DNA from: Pseudarthrobacter defluvii
GTDB lineage: Bacteria > Actinomycetota > Actinomycetes > Actinomycetales > Micrococcaceae
Assembly: GCF_030323865.1 (NCBI RefSeq)
Contig: NZ_CP066362.1
Location: 4,157,454-4,221,453 of the forward strand
Length of the DNA: 64,000 bases
Direction of reading: 5' to 3'
The notes beneath the pieces were generated by a model. It worked only from the letters and a program-made list of their open reading frames with translations, ran no database searches and had not been told where the DNA came from. Positions 35,506 through 44,903 of the stretch are shown one piece after another. The position numbers were made by a program, and so were the translations under genes. Within the stretch, counting starts at the first letter, position 1. The number at the start of each line of letters is the position of its first letter.

Positions 35506-36807
35506 TTACTCCTGCTTGGTGGACTCCTGCGCACTCGAATTGGTGGTGGTGGAGTTCCGGGTCATCGAATCCTGCGTATGGTCCTCCACATGCGACTCCT
35601 GGCCCGCGTCCAAATTGTCCACCGGCAATGGCTTGGCCGCTCCGGCGAGCAGGAGTGCCACCAGGATGGGTGCCATGATTGCGAGCAGCGCAGTGTGGAT
35701 CCCTGTCAGGTCCCCGAGATAGCCAAGCAGCGGCGGTCCGGCCAGGAACGATATATACCCCAAAGTGGATACAACGGAAACGCGCGCCGCTGAGTGTTTC
35801 GGATCGTCGGATGCCGCGGACATCCCCATTGGGAAGGCGAGGGCGGCGCCCACACCCCAGAGGGCCGCACCAATTCCTGCCAGCCAGATGTTTGATGCCA
35901 ACACAAATAGTCCCAGGCCCGCAGCGGCTGCCGCCATGCTGGCCCGCAGCACGGCAACCCGTCCGTATTTGTCGATGACGCGGCCGCCCAGGAAACGCAT
36001 GGCCGTCATCGCCAGGACGAACAGAGCGAACATGAGGGCGCCGGTGGATTCGGAGGTGGCGAGACCGTCCACGGATGCCTTGGCGATCCAGTCGTTTCCG
36101 GCCCCCTCCGTCAGCGTGGCGCCCAGGACCACAACCCCGATCAACAGTGTTCTGCTGTCGCGCCAGGCGGACGGCCCCTTGACAGGCTTCGGTGCCCCCT
36201 CCACGGCGGCTGTTACCAGGTGTGGGAGGAAATAGCGTGGCACCACCAGGGCCACCACGACCACCACGGCGGCGATTACCAGGAGATGCAGCGGAAGATC
36301 CACACCCAGGGTGGACAGCCCGGCGCCCACGAGGGCACCCACGAATGCTCCACCGCTGAAGGCCGCATGGAACTGCGGCATGATGGTTCGCCGGAGCTTG
36401 TGCTCCACGTCGGCCCCTTCAATATTCTGCGCCACGTCCCACAGCCCGATGCCGATGCCGAAGAAGAAGAGCGACACCGCCGTTCCGGGAATGGAGGTGG
36501 CTGAAAGGGACATCGCGATGCCCACGCCTGCCGCCGCTGCCAGCAGGCCCGCAAAGCGCACGGTGTTGGCGGTACCGATCCGGCCCACCACCAGTCCGGC
36601 GGTGGGCAGCGCGAGCAGGGAGCCGATGGCCGTGCACAGCAGCAGGGTGCCCATTTGGCCGGACGTGATCTGCAGCGTCTGGGTCACTGCGGGAATCCTG
36701 GCCGCCCAACTGGCAAAGACAAGCCCGTTGATGCCGAAGACCACGAACGTGGCCGCGGCGGCAGCTTTCAGTCCTGCCTGCTGTTCCATACCGGTGTTGG
36801 TGCTCAT
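35506..36807 (-). CDS. MFS transporter
   Basis: A 433-aa major facilitator protein with about 12 spans, starting MSTNTGMEQQ before the first span (FVVFGINGLVFASWAARIP). The family is the YbjJ-like group, often linked to sugar or purine-related regulons. The C-terminal tail is acidic and Ser/Thr-rich. ATGA at 36804-36807 couples it to the DeoR-type regulator gene, so the regulator probably controls its own transporter. An ORF start upstream at 36933 lies inside that regulator gene and was not used. Confidence 0.88.
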   Translation of the reverse strand: MSTNTGMEQQAGLKAAAAATFVVFGINGLVFASWAARIPAVTQTLQITSGQMGTLLLCTAIGSLLALPTAGLVVGRIGTANTVRFAGLLAAAAGVGIAMSLSATSIPGTAVSLFFFGIGIGLWDVAQNIEGADVEHKLRRTIMPQFHAAFSGGAFVGALVGAGLSTLGVDLPLHLLVIAAVVVVVALVVPRYFLPHLVTAAVEGAPKPVKGPSAWRDSRTLLIGVVVLGATLTEGAGNDWIAKASVDGLATSESTGALMFALFVLAMTAMRFLGGRVIDKYGRVAVLRASMAAAAAGLGLFVLASNIWLAGIGAALWGVGAALAFPMGMSAASDDPKHSAARVSVVSTLGYISFLAGPPLLGYLGDLTGIHTALLAIMAPILVALLLAGAAKPLPVDNLDAGQESHVEDHTQDSMTRNSTTTNSSAQESTKQE

Positions 36808-37577
36808 ACGCTCACTACTTCCACAGAGTATTTTTCGAGTTCTGCCTTGTCCTGTACACCAAATTGCCGGTCCGTGACGATGATGTCCACGCGGTCCAGG
36901 CTGGCCACGAGCACCCTCGCGCTGGCCTGCCACTTTGCCGCCGAGGCCGCCACCACCACCCGTGCTGCAGATTCCAGCCCAGCTTTCTTGACTGCTGCAT
37001 CGTCCAGGTCGTGGGCGAGCAGGCCGTCTTTGAAGTCCACTGCGCAGGGCGTCACCACGGCGGTATCAAATCGGAGGGACCGGATATTGGATTCGGCAAG
37101 GGGCCCGCGGAAGCATAGTTCGCCGGGCACTACGCTCCCGCCCGGCAGCAACAGTGCAGGCCGGGTGCCGGAACCTCCCTCACCTGCGGTTGCCGCATTG
37201 AGGGCCTGCAGGGACATGGGCATCAGGGTCAGTTCCCGGCCTGCCACCGCGCGCGCCACCTCTGTTGCCGTGCTTCCGCTGTCCAGCCACACGTGTTCCC
37301 GCTCGGCCAGCAGGCCCGCCACAGCAGCCGCTATGCGGGTCTTGGCGTCCCGGTCCTCCAGCTCGCGCTGCCCGTAGCCGGGGTTCTGGCCCTGGCCGAT
37401 GAGGCTCCTGGCACCGCCGTGGACCCTGCGGAGGACCCCGTGGCCGGCCAGGATCTCCAGATCGCGGCGGATGGTGGCGCCCGAGGCACCGCAAGCCAGC
37501 ATCAGCTGTTCAACGCTCACTTCTGACTGCTGCCGGAGGATTTCGGCAATGGTCCGATACCGGTCGTCCGTCTTCAT
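36804..37577 (-). CDS. DeoR/GlpR-family transcriptional regulator
   Basis: A 257-aa repressor. The N-terminal winged helix-turn-helix (RYRTIAEILRQQSEVSVEQL, then SGATIRRDLEILAGHGVLRRVHGG) has the DeoR signature. The C-terminal sugar-phosphate-binding domain includes LDSGSTATEVARAV. It would respond to a phosphorylated sugar and regulate the coupled MFS transporter. ATG 37577 is chosen; a TTG at 37583 is two codons upstream. Four TGATCA hexamers surround the start, suggesting autorepression. Confidence 0.9.
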   Translation of the reverse strand: MKTDDRYRTIAEILRQQSEVSVEQLMLACGASGATIRRDLEILAGHGVLRRVHGGARSLIGQGQNPGYGQRELEDRDAKTRIAAAVAGLLAEREHVWLDSGSTATEVARAVAGRELTLMPMSLQALNAATAGEGGSGTRPALLLPGGSVVPGELCFRGPLAESNIRSLRFDTAVVTPCAVDFKDGLLAHDLDDAAVKKAGLESAARVVVAASAAKWQASARVLVASLDRVDIIVTDRQFGVQDKAELEKYSVEVVSV

Positions 37578-37622
37578 GATCAAATGCTAACAGCATCTGA
37601 TCATTTGATCACTGCATGATCA
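37577..37622. promoter_or_regulatory. Four TGATCA sites at the DeoR/MFS promoter
   Basis: TGATCA occurs at 37577-37582, 37598-37603, 37606-37611 and 37617-37622, the first overlapping the start codon. The middle pair forms TGATCATTTGATCA. This density in a 55-base gap is far above chance and fits a DeoR-family operator that represses the regulator-transporter operon. Confidence 0.6.
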
Positions 37623-37638
37623 AAGCCGGGAGTTGCGC

Positions 37639-39321
37639 TCAGCGGACGCGGTCAACCCTTTGTTCGTCCCATACCGGCTCCGCGGACTCATACACTTTTC
37701 CGTCCGATCCGAACACCAGGAACCGGTCGAAGGTCCGCGCGAACCAGCGGTCGTGCGTGACCGCCAGGACGGTTCCCTCGAAGTGGTCGATGGCGCGTTC
37801 CAAGGCCTCGGCAGAGTGCAGGTCCAGGTTGTCCGTGGGCTCGTCCAGCAGGAGCAGGGTGGCACCGCTGAGCTGCAGGAGCAGGATCTGGAACCGTGCC
37901 TGCTGGCCGCCGGAGAGGGACTCGTACTTCTGCTCCGACTGCCCCGCCAGGCCGTATCCGTCCAGGGCCCCGGCGGCGGCTTCGCGGCCCAGCCCGGAGC
38001 GGTGCTCGTCGCCGCGGTGCAGGATCTCCAGCAGGGTCTTGCCCAGGAGGTCGGGCCGGACATGGGTCTGCGCGAAGAAGCCGGGCCGGATCCGGGCACC
38101 GAGCTTCACCGTCCCTTCATGCGGCACTTCCGCGATCTGCACATCGGAGACGGGCAGGTGCTCGCGTTCGGGATCCGTGCCGCCGGTGGCCAGCAGTCGC
38201 AGGAAGTGGGACTTGCCGGAACCGTTGGAGCCCAGGACGCCCACGCGGTCGCCAAACCACACTTCCGTGGAGAACGGCTTCATCAGGCCGGTCAGTTCCA
38301 GCCGCTCCGCCACGATGGCGCGCTTGGCGGTCCGCCCGCCCTTGAGCCGCATCTGGACGTTCTGCTCGATAGGGAGGGCTTCCGGCGGTCCAACTTCGAG
38401 GAACTTGGCCAGCCGGGTCTGGGCGGCGTGGTAGCGGTTGGCCATGTCGGAGCGGAAGGCGGCCTTGTTCTTGTACATGTTGACGAGTTCCTTGAGCTTG
38501 ATGTGCTCCTCGTCCCAGCGCTTGCGGAGCTCCTCGAAGCGGGCATTCCGGTCTGCGCGGGCCTCGACGTAGGAACCGAAGCCGCCGCCGTGGATCCATG
38601 CCGCGGCGCCGTTGATTCCCGGTTCCAGGGTGACGATGCGGCCGGCCGCGTTGTTCAGCAGCTCGCGGTCGTGGCTGATAAAGAACACCGTCTTCTTCGA
38701 CTCGTTCAGCTTTTCCTCGAGCCAGCGCTTACCCGGGACGTCCAGGTAGTTGTCCGGCTCGTCCAGGAGCAGGAGGTCATCCGGGCCAGCAAAGAGTGCC
38801 TCCAGCACCAACCGCTTCTGCTCACCGCCGGAAAGGGTCGACGCCGGGCGGTGCTGCGCACGGTCAAAGGGCAGGCCCAGCGCGGCCATGCAGACCTCGT
38901 CCCAGACGGTTTCGACGTCATAACCGCCGGCGTCCCCCCAATCCACGATGGCCTGCGCGTACCGCATCTGGGTGGGTTCGTCGTCGTGCTCCATCATGGC
39001 CAGCTCGGCCTCATCAACCTCGCGGGCAGCGGCCGCAAGGGCAGGGGGAGCGGCGGACACCAGGAGGTCCCGGACTGTGGAGCCGTCCCGCACCTGGCCA
39101 ACGAACTGGCGCATGATGCCCATGGTCCCGGAGCGGCCCACCACGCCCTCGTCCGGAACGAGGTCCCCGGCAATGATCCGGAACAGCGTGGTCTTGCCGG
39201 TGCCGTTGGGGCCAATCAGGGCAGTCTTGGTGCCGTCCGGGACCTTGAAGGTCACCCCGTTCAGGAGCTGGGTGCCGTCGGAGAGGAAGTAGTCGATGCC
39301 GGAAACGTCAATATGGGCCAC
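37639..39321 (-). CDS. ABC-F family ATP-binding protein
   Basis: A 560-aa soluble protein with two ABC domains and no membrane spans. The first has GPNGTGKTT, a LSGGEQKRLVLEALF signature and LLLLDEPDNYLD. The second has GSNGSGKSH, LSGGQQARFQILLLQL and LLLDEPTDNLD. A charged linker with an RFEELRKRWDEEH coiled-coil-like stretch joins them. ABC-F proteins act on the ribosome in translation or in protection from ribosome-targeting antibiotics. The GTG at 39321 has GGAGG nine bases upstream. Confidence 0.92.
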   Translation of the reverse strand: MAHIDVSGIDYFLSDGTQLLNGVTFKVPDGTKTALIGPNGTGKTTLFRIIAGDLVPDEGVVGRSGTMGIMRQFVGQVRDGSTVRDLLVSAAPPALAAAAREVDEAELAMMEHDDEPTQMRYAQAIVDWGDAGGYDVETVWDEVCMAALGLPFDRAQHRPASTLSGGEQKRLVLEALFAGPDDLLLLDEPDNYLDVPGKRWLEEKLNESKKTVFFISHDRELLNNAAGRIVTLEPGINGAAAWIHGGGFGSYVEARADRNARFEELRKRWDEEHIKLKELVNMYKNKAAFRSDMANRYHAAQTRLAKFLEVGPPEALPIEQNVQMRLKGGRTAKRAIVAERLELTGLMKPFSTEVWFGDRVGVLGSNGSGKSHFLRLLATGGTDPEREHLPVSDVQIAEVPHEGTVKLGARIRPGFFAQTHVRPDLLGKTLLEILHRGDEHRSGLGREAAAGALDGYGLAGQSEQKYESLSGGQQARFQILLLQLSGATLLLLDEPTDNLDLHSAEALERAIDHFEGTVLAVTHDRWFARTFDRFLVFGSDGKVYESAEPVWDEQRVDRVR

Positions 39322-39346
39322 ACCGTCAATCCTCCCATGCCCCTCC

Positions 39347-41335
39347 CTAGCCGGCGGCGGTGAGGAACTGCTTCAGCAGCGGGCCGGAGGTGGTGGCACC
39401 CAGGCCGCCGTCCTCCACGAACACGGCTACGGCCAGGTCTCCATGCACGGCCACGATCCAGGCATGGGTCTTTGGCGGGTTCTCGGTGCCGAATTCGGCG
39501 GTTCCGGTCTTGGCTCCCACCGGTGCGCCCGGCACGCTGGAGAGGAACCCGGCGTGGCCGGAGGTGACGACGGCGCGCATCATGTCTGCGAGCGATGCCG
39601 CCTCCGCTGCCGTGATGGGTTTGTCCGATGCCGTCGACGGCGCCTCGGCCATGGCTGTTGCCGTCGGTTCGGCTGCCGGCGCGGTGGACCCTGCCGTCGT
39701 TCCAGCAGCGGGAGCACCGGCGTCGGGGTTGAGGACCAGCTGCACCGAAACGGGGGCGCCCTTGGCGACCGACCCGGCCATGATTGCCGCGGCCAGCGGG
39801 GACAGCAGCACCTTGCCCTGGCCGATCATTGAGGCGGCGTGTTCGGTGCCCTGGGCCTGGCCGGGCACGGAGCCCAGGAAGGCTTCGGCGCCAAGTCTTG
39901 GCGCCTCCACCGCAACGCCCATGGACGTGGCGGCGGCTTCAAGCTGGCCCTGGGTCACAGAGTCTCGCTGGGAAATGAAGGCCGTGTTGCAGGAGTGCGC
40001 AAAAGCGTCCCGCAGGGTGACAGCACCCAGCGAGGTTTCGGGGTAGCCTTCGGAATTCTTGAAGGTCCGTCCTTCAACGTTGAGCGTGGGAGTGCACTGG
40101 ACGGTGGAATCCGGCGTCATGCCGTTGCGGAACATTGCCAGGGAATCCACCATCTTGAAGATAGAACCCGGCGCGTACTGTCCCAGCATGGCGGTGTTGT
40201 AGCCGTTGCTGCCCGGCCCGGAGGCAGCTGCCAGGACGGCACCCGTTGAGGGACGCAGCGCCACTATTGCCGATGCCGGTTTGACCCCCTCCAACGTGCT
40301 CTCCGCCAGCGCCTGCAGCCGGGGGTCGAGGGTGGTTTTCAGTGGTGTCCCAGGCTTGGGCTCCACCTGGAAGAGGACGCGGCGGGGGTCGGTGCCGGCC
40401 GACTGTATCTGCTCGCGGGTCAGGTCGGCCCGCTGTGCGCGGATGACGACGGCGTCTGCGCCGCGGAGCTGTTCATCGTACTGCTGCTGGAGACCGCCGA
40501 TGCCGGTGACGTCGCCTGCAGCCAGCTTGCCTTCCGAGGCTTCAATCTGCTCTGCGGAGGCTTCACCCACCGAGCCCAGCACGGCACGGGCAAACGTGCG
40601 GCTGGGGGCCAGCGGGATCGATGCCGGGATGCCACGTGCACCCGGGATGGCCTGGATCTGCTGGTCGGAGATGGTCCGGCCCTCTTCCCGCAGGGTGATC
40701 GCGGAAACGAAGGCCTGTTCACCGGCGGCCTTGACCTGCTGCACGTAGGCGGCAGGATCCACGCCCACAAGCGCGGCCAGCTTACCGGCGGAATCGGCTG
40801 GGTCCGCACCGCCAAGTTGGGGCTTGTCGATGCCAACGTTCACCACGGGACGGTAGGTCACCAGCGGCACGTCACCGGCACCCAGGATGTCCGCGCGCTT
40901 GGGCGTCTGGGAGCCCTTGGTCACGATCTCGCTGTCCGCCAGACCGGGTGCCAGCAGGGCAGGGTCCCAAACGGTGAGCCACTTATCGCCGGACTTCTTG
41001 AAGCTCGCCCCAACGGTGTACTTCCACTCGGCGTCGCCGAACTTCCAGGTGTAATTCAGAGGGGCGGTTGCCTTGTCGCCGTCGAGCGTGAGCCCGCCTG
41101 CCTGGACCTGCGGCTTTTGCGGATCCAGGGCCGCGAAGACCTGGTGGAGCTGGTCGTTGGCCGCTGCAGCGTCCTTGCCCTCAAAGGCCACGGCCCCTAC
41201 ATCCAGGGCCGAGACCGCGCTGGCCAGTTGTTGAACGGCGGCTTCCGCCCCGGACTTTCCGTCATCGCAGGCCACCAGCGAGGTTCCGAGAATGAGCGCA
41301 GCTACGGCAAGCGAAAGTTTTGTTGATTTCCCCAT
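39347..41335 (-). CDS. Class B penicillin-binding protein with MecA_N-like domain, predicted lipoprotein
   Basis: A 662-aa transpeptidase that cross-links peptidoglycan outside the membrane. A lipobox LVAC ends the signal at about residue 23. An NTF2-like MecA_N domain covers about 30-145, a dimerisation domain about 155-310, and the transpeptidase about 355-660. Active-site motifs are intact: S391-I-F-K394, S448-C-N450 and K609-T-G611. The overall plan resembles PBP2a/PBP3-type enzymes of Gram-positives. An Ala/Pro/Thr-rich insert lies between the SxN and KTG motifs. The frame extends to a TTG at 41413, but ATG 41335 starts the signal peptide. Confidence 0.92.
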   Translation of the reverse strand: MGKSTKLSLAVAALILGTSLVACDDGKSGAEAAVQQLASAVSALDVGAVAFEGKDAAAANDQLHQVFAALDPQKPQVQAGGLTLDGDKATAPLNYTWKFGDAEWKYTVGASFKKSGDKWLTVWDPALLAPGLADSEIVTKGSQTPKRADILGAGDVPLVTYRPVVNVGIDKPQLGGADPADSAGKLAALVGVDPAAYVQQVKAAGEQAFVSAITLREEGRTISDQQIQAIPGARGIPASIPLAPSRTFARAVLGSVGEASAEQIEASEGKLAAGDVTGIGGLQQQYDEQLRGADAVVIRAQRADLTREQIQSAGTDPRRVLFQVEPKPGTPLKTTLDPRLQALAESTLEGVKPASAIVALRPSTGAVLAAASGPGSNGYNTAMLGQYAPGSIFKMVDSLAMFRNGMTPDSTVQCTPTLNVEGRTFKNSEGYPETSLGAVTLRDAFAHSCNTAFISQRDSVTQGQLEAAATSMGVAVEAPRLGAEAFLGSVPGQAQGTEHAASMIGQGKVLLSPLAAAIMAGSVAKGAPVSVQLVLNPDAGAPAAGTTAGSTAPAAEPTATAMAEAPSTASDKPITAAEAASLADMMRAVVTSGHAGFLSSVPGAPVGAKTGTAEFGTENPPKTHAWIVAVHGDLAVAVFVEDGGLGATTSGPLLKQFLTAAG

Positions 41336-41413
41336 CGCGCCATTATCCCCCGGGCCGCCGGCCTGCAGCGCCACCGCTGATGAAGGGCATGGCGTAACAA
41401 CCGCCCGGCCCAA

Positions 41414-42880
41414 TCACGCTCCGGCAAGCCTTTGGGCCTGGGCGAGCCCCAGGTCCGGAACCGGCAGCTTGAAGACATCCTTAAGGGCGTGCTTTGCGGC
41501 ATGCATCCCCGGCATGCCCGTAACCCCAGGCCCCGGCGGGGTTGAGGACGAGCAAAGGTAGACGCCCAGCAGCGGCGTCCGCCACGGGATGGGGGAGACC
41601 ACGGGCTTCTGGATGAGCCCCCGGACGTCCATGATGCCGGCACTGAAATCACCCCCGATGTAGTTGCGGTTGTACTCAGCCAGCTCCGCCGCGGTGATGA
41701 CGTGCGATTCCACCACCAGGTCGCGGAAGCCCGGAGCGAACCGTTCCAGCTGGGACACGATTTGGTTGGTCATGTCCTTTGTCGAGCCGGAGGGCACGTG
41801 GCAATAGGTCCAGAGGGTGTGCCGGCCTGCAGGGGCCCGGCTCGGGTCGAAACGGGACGGCTGGGCCACGAGCACGTAGGGCCGTTCAGGGTGGCGTCCG
41901 GCGCTGACCTCGTTTTCCGATCGCGCCAGCTCAGCCCGCGTGCCGCCCACGTGGACAGTACCGGATTCGGACAGGCCACTGGCCTGCCACGGCACCGGCC
42001 CGGACAGGATGAAGTCAACCTTGCAGGAGCCGTTGCCGTAGCGGAAACGCTCCAATGCCCGCCGGTAGTGGCCCGGGAGTGATTCCCCTGCCATGTCTAG
42101 AAGTCCCCGGGGCGCCACATCCAGCAGGGTGGCCCGGGTGGCAGGAAGCTGTTCCAGCCGGTCTATCGCTGTCCCGGTGTGGATCACGCCTCCATGGGCG
42201 CGGATGTCATCAGCGAGTGCTGCCGCTATCGAGGCAGAACCGCCGCGCGGGATGGGCCATCCACCTGCATGCCCCAGGGCGCCAAGCATGAGGCCGGCCC
42301 CGGACGCGGCCAGGGAGGGCAGGTGCGAAATGGCGTGCGCGGCCACCCCGCTGAGCAGTGCCGGGGCAAGCTCTTCTCTGAACCGAAGGTTCCACAGCCC
42401 GGTTCCCTGTTCCAGGGTCCGCAGCCCGTAAATGCCGGCCACCAGCGGGTTCCGGGGGATTCGGAGGAGCTGGTTCTGGGTGAACTCCATGACGTCATCA
42501 ATATGGCGGACCAACGGTTCCATGAGCCTCCGGTACGCCGGACCATCCTGCCCAAGTGCCTCCGCGGTCTTGTCCAGGGACCTGTAGGCCAAAGCCGCGC
42601 GGCCACCCTCCAGCGGAGACCCGAAAGACACGTCCGGCGTAATCAGGTCCACCCTCCGGGGCAGCTCGAAGGCGCGGAAGAAGGGTGAAGCAACGGCCAT
42701 CGGATGCACCGCGGAGCAGACGTCATGGAAGTGCCCGGGCTGCATCAACTCGGTGGTCCGCGTGCCTCCGCCGATCTTTGGTGCGGCCTCGAAGACCTCC
42801 ACCGACAGCCCGGCGCGTGCCATGACCGCTGCTGCCGAGAGCCCGTTCGGGCCGGAGCCAACTACCGCAACATCAACCAT
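41414..42880 (-). CDS. Phytoene desaturase-like FAD-dependent oxidoreductase
   Basis: A 488-aa flavoprotein. The N-terminal VAVVGSGPNGLSAAAVMARAG is an ADP-binding Rossmann motif, followed by the FAD-linked VFEAAPKIGGGTRT. The C-terminal segment has GVYLCSSSTPPGPGVTGMPG, which resembles the carotenoid-dehydrogenase / CrtI-related family (NAD(P)/FAD-dependent). No other carotenoid genes are nearby, so a pigment role is not supported by context. It is followed after 78 bases by the penicillin-binding protein gene. Confidence 0.88.
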   Translation of the reverse strand: MVDVAVVGSGPNGLSAAAVMARAGLSVEVFEAAPKIGGGTRTTELMQPGHFHDVCSAVHPMAVASPFFRAFELPRRVDLITPDVSFGSPLEGGRAALAYRSLDKTAEALGQDGPAYRRLMEPLVRHIDDVMEFTQNQLLRIPRNPLVAGIYGLRTLEQGTGLWNLRFREELAPALLSGVAAHAISHLPSLAASGAGLMLGALGHAGGWPIPRGGSASIAAALADDIRAHGGVIHTGTAIDRLEQLPATRATLLDVAPRGLLDMAGESLPGHYRRALERFRYGNGSCKVDFILSGPVPWQASGLSESGTVHVGGTRAELARSENEVSAGRHPERPYVLVAQPSRFDPSRAPAGRHTLWTYCHVPSGSTKDMTNQIVSQLERFAPGFRDLVVESHVITAAELAEYNRNYIGGDFSAGIMDVRGLIQKPVVSPIPWRTPLLGVYLCSSSTPPGPGVTGMPGMHAAKHALKDVFKLPVPDLGLAQAQRLAGA

Positions 42881-42892
42881 GAGACCTTGCTT

Positions 42893-44356
42893 TCAACGTG
42901 AGGGCGAAGCTTGGAAAGGGAGGGGCGAAGCGGAGCCGTGTCGGATGCGCCACCGGAACCGGTCCGGTGCGTCGTCGAAGGGCCCGCCGTGCGGGTCATC
43001 GAGGTGGTGCCGGCGAATGGGGTCGTAGACGGGGTTGTAGATATCCCAGGTGACGCGTGCCATGAGGTACGCCACCGCGGCCATGTGCGCGGCAACGGCG
43101 AGGACGTAATACGGCATGTCCAGGTTGTGTTGGGAGGCACCTGCGCTGGTCACCTGTCCAAGGTACATCCATATCGCGGCCCAATGCAGGGCTTCGATGC
43201 CCTGCCACACCAGGAAGTCGCGCCACCGCGGCCGGGCCAGGGCCAGGAGCGGAATCAACCACACCACGTACTGCGGTGAGTAGACCTTGTTGGTCAGGAT
43301 GAAGGCCGCGACGATCAGGAACGCCAACTGGGCCAGGCGCGGACGGCGGGGCGCAGCCAGGGCTACAAGGGCGATCCCGGCACAGGCCAGCACGAAGAAC
43401 CCGGCGGACAGGATGCTGACGCCGTCGGCGCCGAGCCCGGACCAGCCCAGCCTGCCCGCCACCAGGTTGTAGGCGAACCAGGCTGAGCTGTAGCCGGCGC
43501 CACGATCGGCGCTGTACTGGAAGAAATAGGCCCAGCCGGATGGGTTTACCGCCGCGAACGGCAGATTGACCACCAGCCACGTGACGGCTGCACTGCCGCC
43601 GGTCACCAGCAGCGGCCGCCATCTGCCTGAGCGGATGGCGAGCAGCAGGATGGCGGCGAGCACCAGCACGGGATACAGCTTGGTAGCGGTGGCCAGGCCG
43701 ATCAGGACCCCTGCAGGGACAAGCCGCTTCCGGGCGAAAAAGTACATGCCCACGGCAAGCAGGCAGGCGGCCCAAAGATCCCAGTTGATGGTGCCGGCCA
43801 GCACGATCCCCGGGGCCAGGGCCACCATGGCCGCGTCCCAGGGCCGGCGGCCGGGCATGCGGGCAACCACCACCACGGTGACCATAACCACCGCCGCCAG
43901 CAGCACGGCGTTGATGTCAAAGTAGGCCAGAGCCATGGCATTGGGGTCTCCGCCGGGTACCAGCCACGCCGTGACCCCTGCAATGAGTCCTATGAGCACG
44001 GGGTATTCGAACTGGCTGCCGCTGCCCAGGACGGGGAAGATCCCCGCTGCCAGGCCACGGTTGCGGAACAGCTCGGGGAAGTCCGAGTAGCAGGTGGCGT
44101 AGAACTGCGTGGGCGTCTCCCAGCCGTTGACCCTGCAGTATCCCTTCAGCAGGATCCCCACCAAGGCGGCCAGTGCCGTAAGGACCACCAGCACCCGCTC
44201 CACGGTGAAGATGCCGGGGGAGACCACCCCGGGGTCGGTCCTGGATCCCAGCGGACCGCCGAGTACCTCCGTGAAATTCCGCAGCAGGTCATCACTGCGG
44301 CTGGGCACCACGATTCGGGGCCGTCGTGCTTCCTCCGGCGGCTGGGTCTCGTGCAT
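42893..44356 (-). CDS. Glycosyltransferase 87-like integral membrane protein
   Basis: A 487-aa protein with about 10-12 spans and a soluble Arg/Pro-rich start. The first large loop contains GYCRVNGWETPTQFYATCYS; later hydrophobic segments are Trp- and Leu-rich. This matches the polyprenyl-phosphate-mannose-dependent GT87 (PimE-like) group that elongates mannan or glycolipid on the outer face. The frame extends to 44467 but ATG 44356 begins the soluble start. A 13-bp inverted repeat lies 13 bases upstream. Confidence 0.82.
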   Translation of the reverse strand: MHETQPPEEARRPRIVVPSRSDDLLRNFTEVLGGPLGSRTDPGVVSPGIFTVERVLVVLTALAALVGILLKGYCRVNGWETPTQFYATCYSDFPELFRNRGLAAGIFPVLGSGSQFEYPVLIGLIAGVTAWLVPGGDPNAMALAYFDINAVLLAAVVMVTVVVVARMPGRRPWDAAMVALAPGIVLAGTINWDLWAACLLAVGMYFFARKRLVPAGVLIGLATATKLYPVLVLAAILLLAIRSGRWRPLLVTGGSAAVTWLVVNLPFAAVNPSGWAYFFQYSADRGAGYSSAWFAYNLVAGRLGWSGLGADGVSILSAGFFVLACAGIALVALAAPRRPRLAQLAFLIVAAFILTNKVYSPQYVVWLIPLLALARPRWRDFLVWQGIEALHWAAIWMYLGQVTSAGASQHNLDMPYYVLAVAAHMAAVAYLMARVTWDIYNPVYDPIRRHHLDDPHGGPFDDAPDRFRWRIRHGSASPLPFQASPSR

Positions 44357-44368
44357 GGCATCGAGCTT

Positions 44369-44421
44369 ACAGCCGGCCCCGTCCCAGGAGATCAGTGTCC
44401 GGCAGGATCGGGGCCGGCTGT
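44369..44421 (-). terminator. Perfect 13-bp inverted repeat between small ORF and GT87 gene
   Basis: ACAGCCGGCCCCG (44369-44381) pairs perfectly with 44409-44421, enclosing 27 bases. It starts at the stop codon of the 42-codon ORF and ends just before the GT87 gene. No U-run follows, so it may attenuate or separate rather than fully terminate. Confidence 0.45.
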
Positions 44422-44549
44422 CAGCGCAGGCCGCCCAACTGCTGGTGCATAAGCACGAAAACATCATTCCGGTGCTGCTCCAGCAGGGCGCTGTTGAAGG
44501 AACTGCGGCGCTGCAGTGGGCGGGACAGGAGTCCCATGATCACTCGCAT
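44421..44549 (-). CDS. Predicted 42-aa peptide of unknown function
   Basis: No family is recognised. The ORF has a perfect AAAGGAGGT Shine-Dalgarno sequence (44560-44568), 10 bases before ATG 44549 or 7 before an adjacent TTG at 44552. The peptide starts MRVIMGLLSRPLQRRSSFNS and ends in HQQLGGLR; it is basic, likely helical, and lacks a signal peptide. A strong hairpin begins at its stop. The ribosome site and hairpin favour a real small gene or a leader peptide of the GT87 gene. Confidence 0.5.
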   Translation of the reverse strand: MRVIMGLLSRPLQRRSSFNSALLEQHRNDVFVLMHQQLGGLR

Positions 44550-44903
44550 CAAGGGAACCACCTCCTTTCATTGCTCATCGGGTGCAAAAGGGCATGGCGA
44601 ATTAGCGCCGACCTTTCGCACGATAAATCTCGGGAATAAGGGCGCAGATATTCCACAAAAGGGAATTAATGAAAATTGCGCAGAAAAACGCAATTTACGG
44701 TATACCTGACTGCGGAGAAGCCGTAGAACTGCACAAAGCCGAATGCAAAGCTCTCTGAGCAGGGCTTATTCGACGAAAGAGCAGGGGCTAAGCCGGAAGC
44801 TGTTCCGGGAAGTCAGTGAAGAAGCGCAGCGTTCCAGGCAGGCCAGGTGATATGGCCGAAACCTCGGAAAGGGATCCCGGCCGGGACGCCGATGCAGGTG
44901 CGG
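44550..44903. other. Gap between the two small ORFs; no gene seen
   Basis: The stretch 44590-44760 is unusually AT-rich for this genome and probably holds the promoter of the 42-aa ORF. TAATGAAAA occurs at 44667-44675 and again at 45178-45186, upstream of the other small ORF. A 12-bp palindrome TCCCGGCCGGGA lies at 44877-44888, after the stop of the 44-aa ORF. Nothing else is recognised. Confidence 0.5.

Noticed and set aside
35494..35508. TAACCCC/GGGGTTA inverted repeat as a terminator
   Set aside because: The stem is only 7 bp with a 1-base loop and no U-run; left as a possible operator.
36808..36933. Extension of the MFS transporter upstream of 36807
   Set aside because: It lies inside the DeoR-type gene; the ATGA overlap defines the start.
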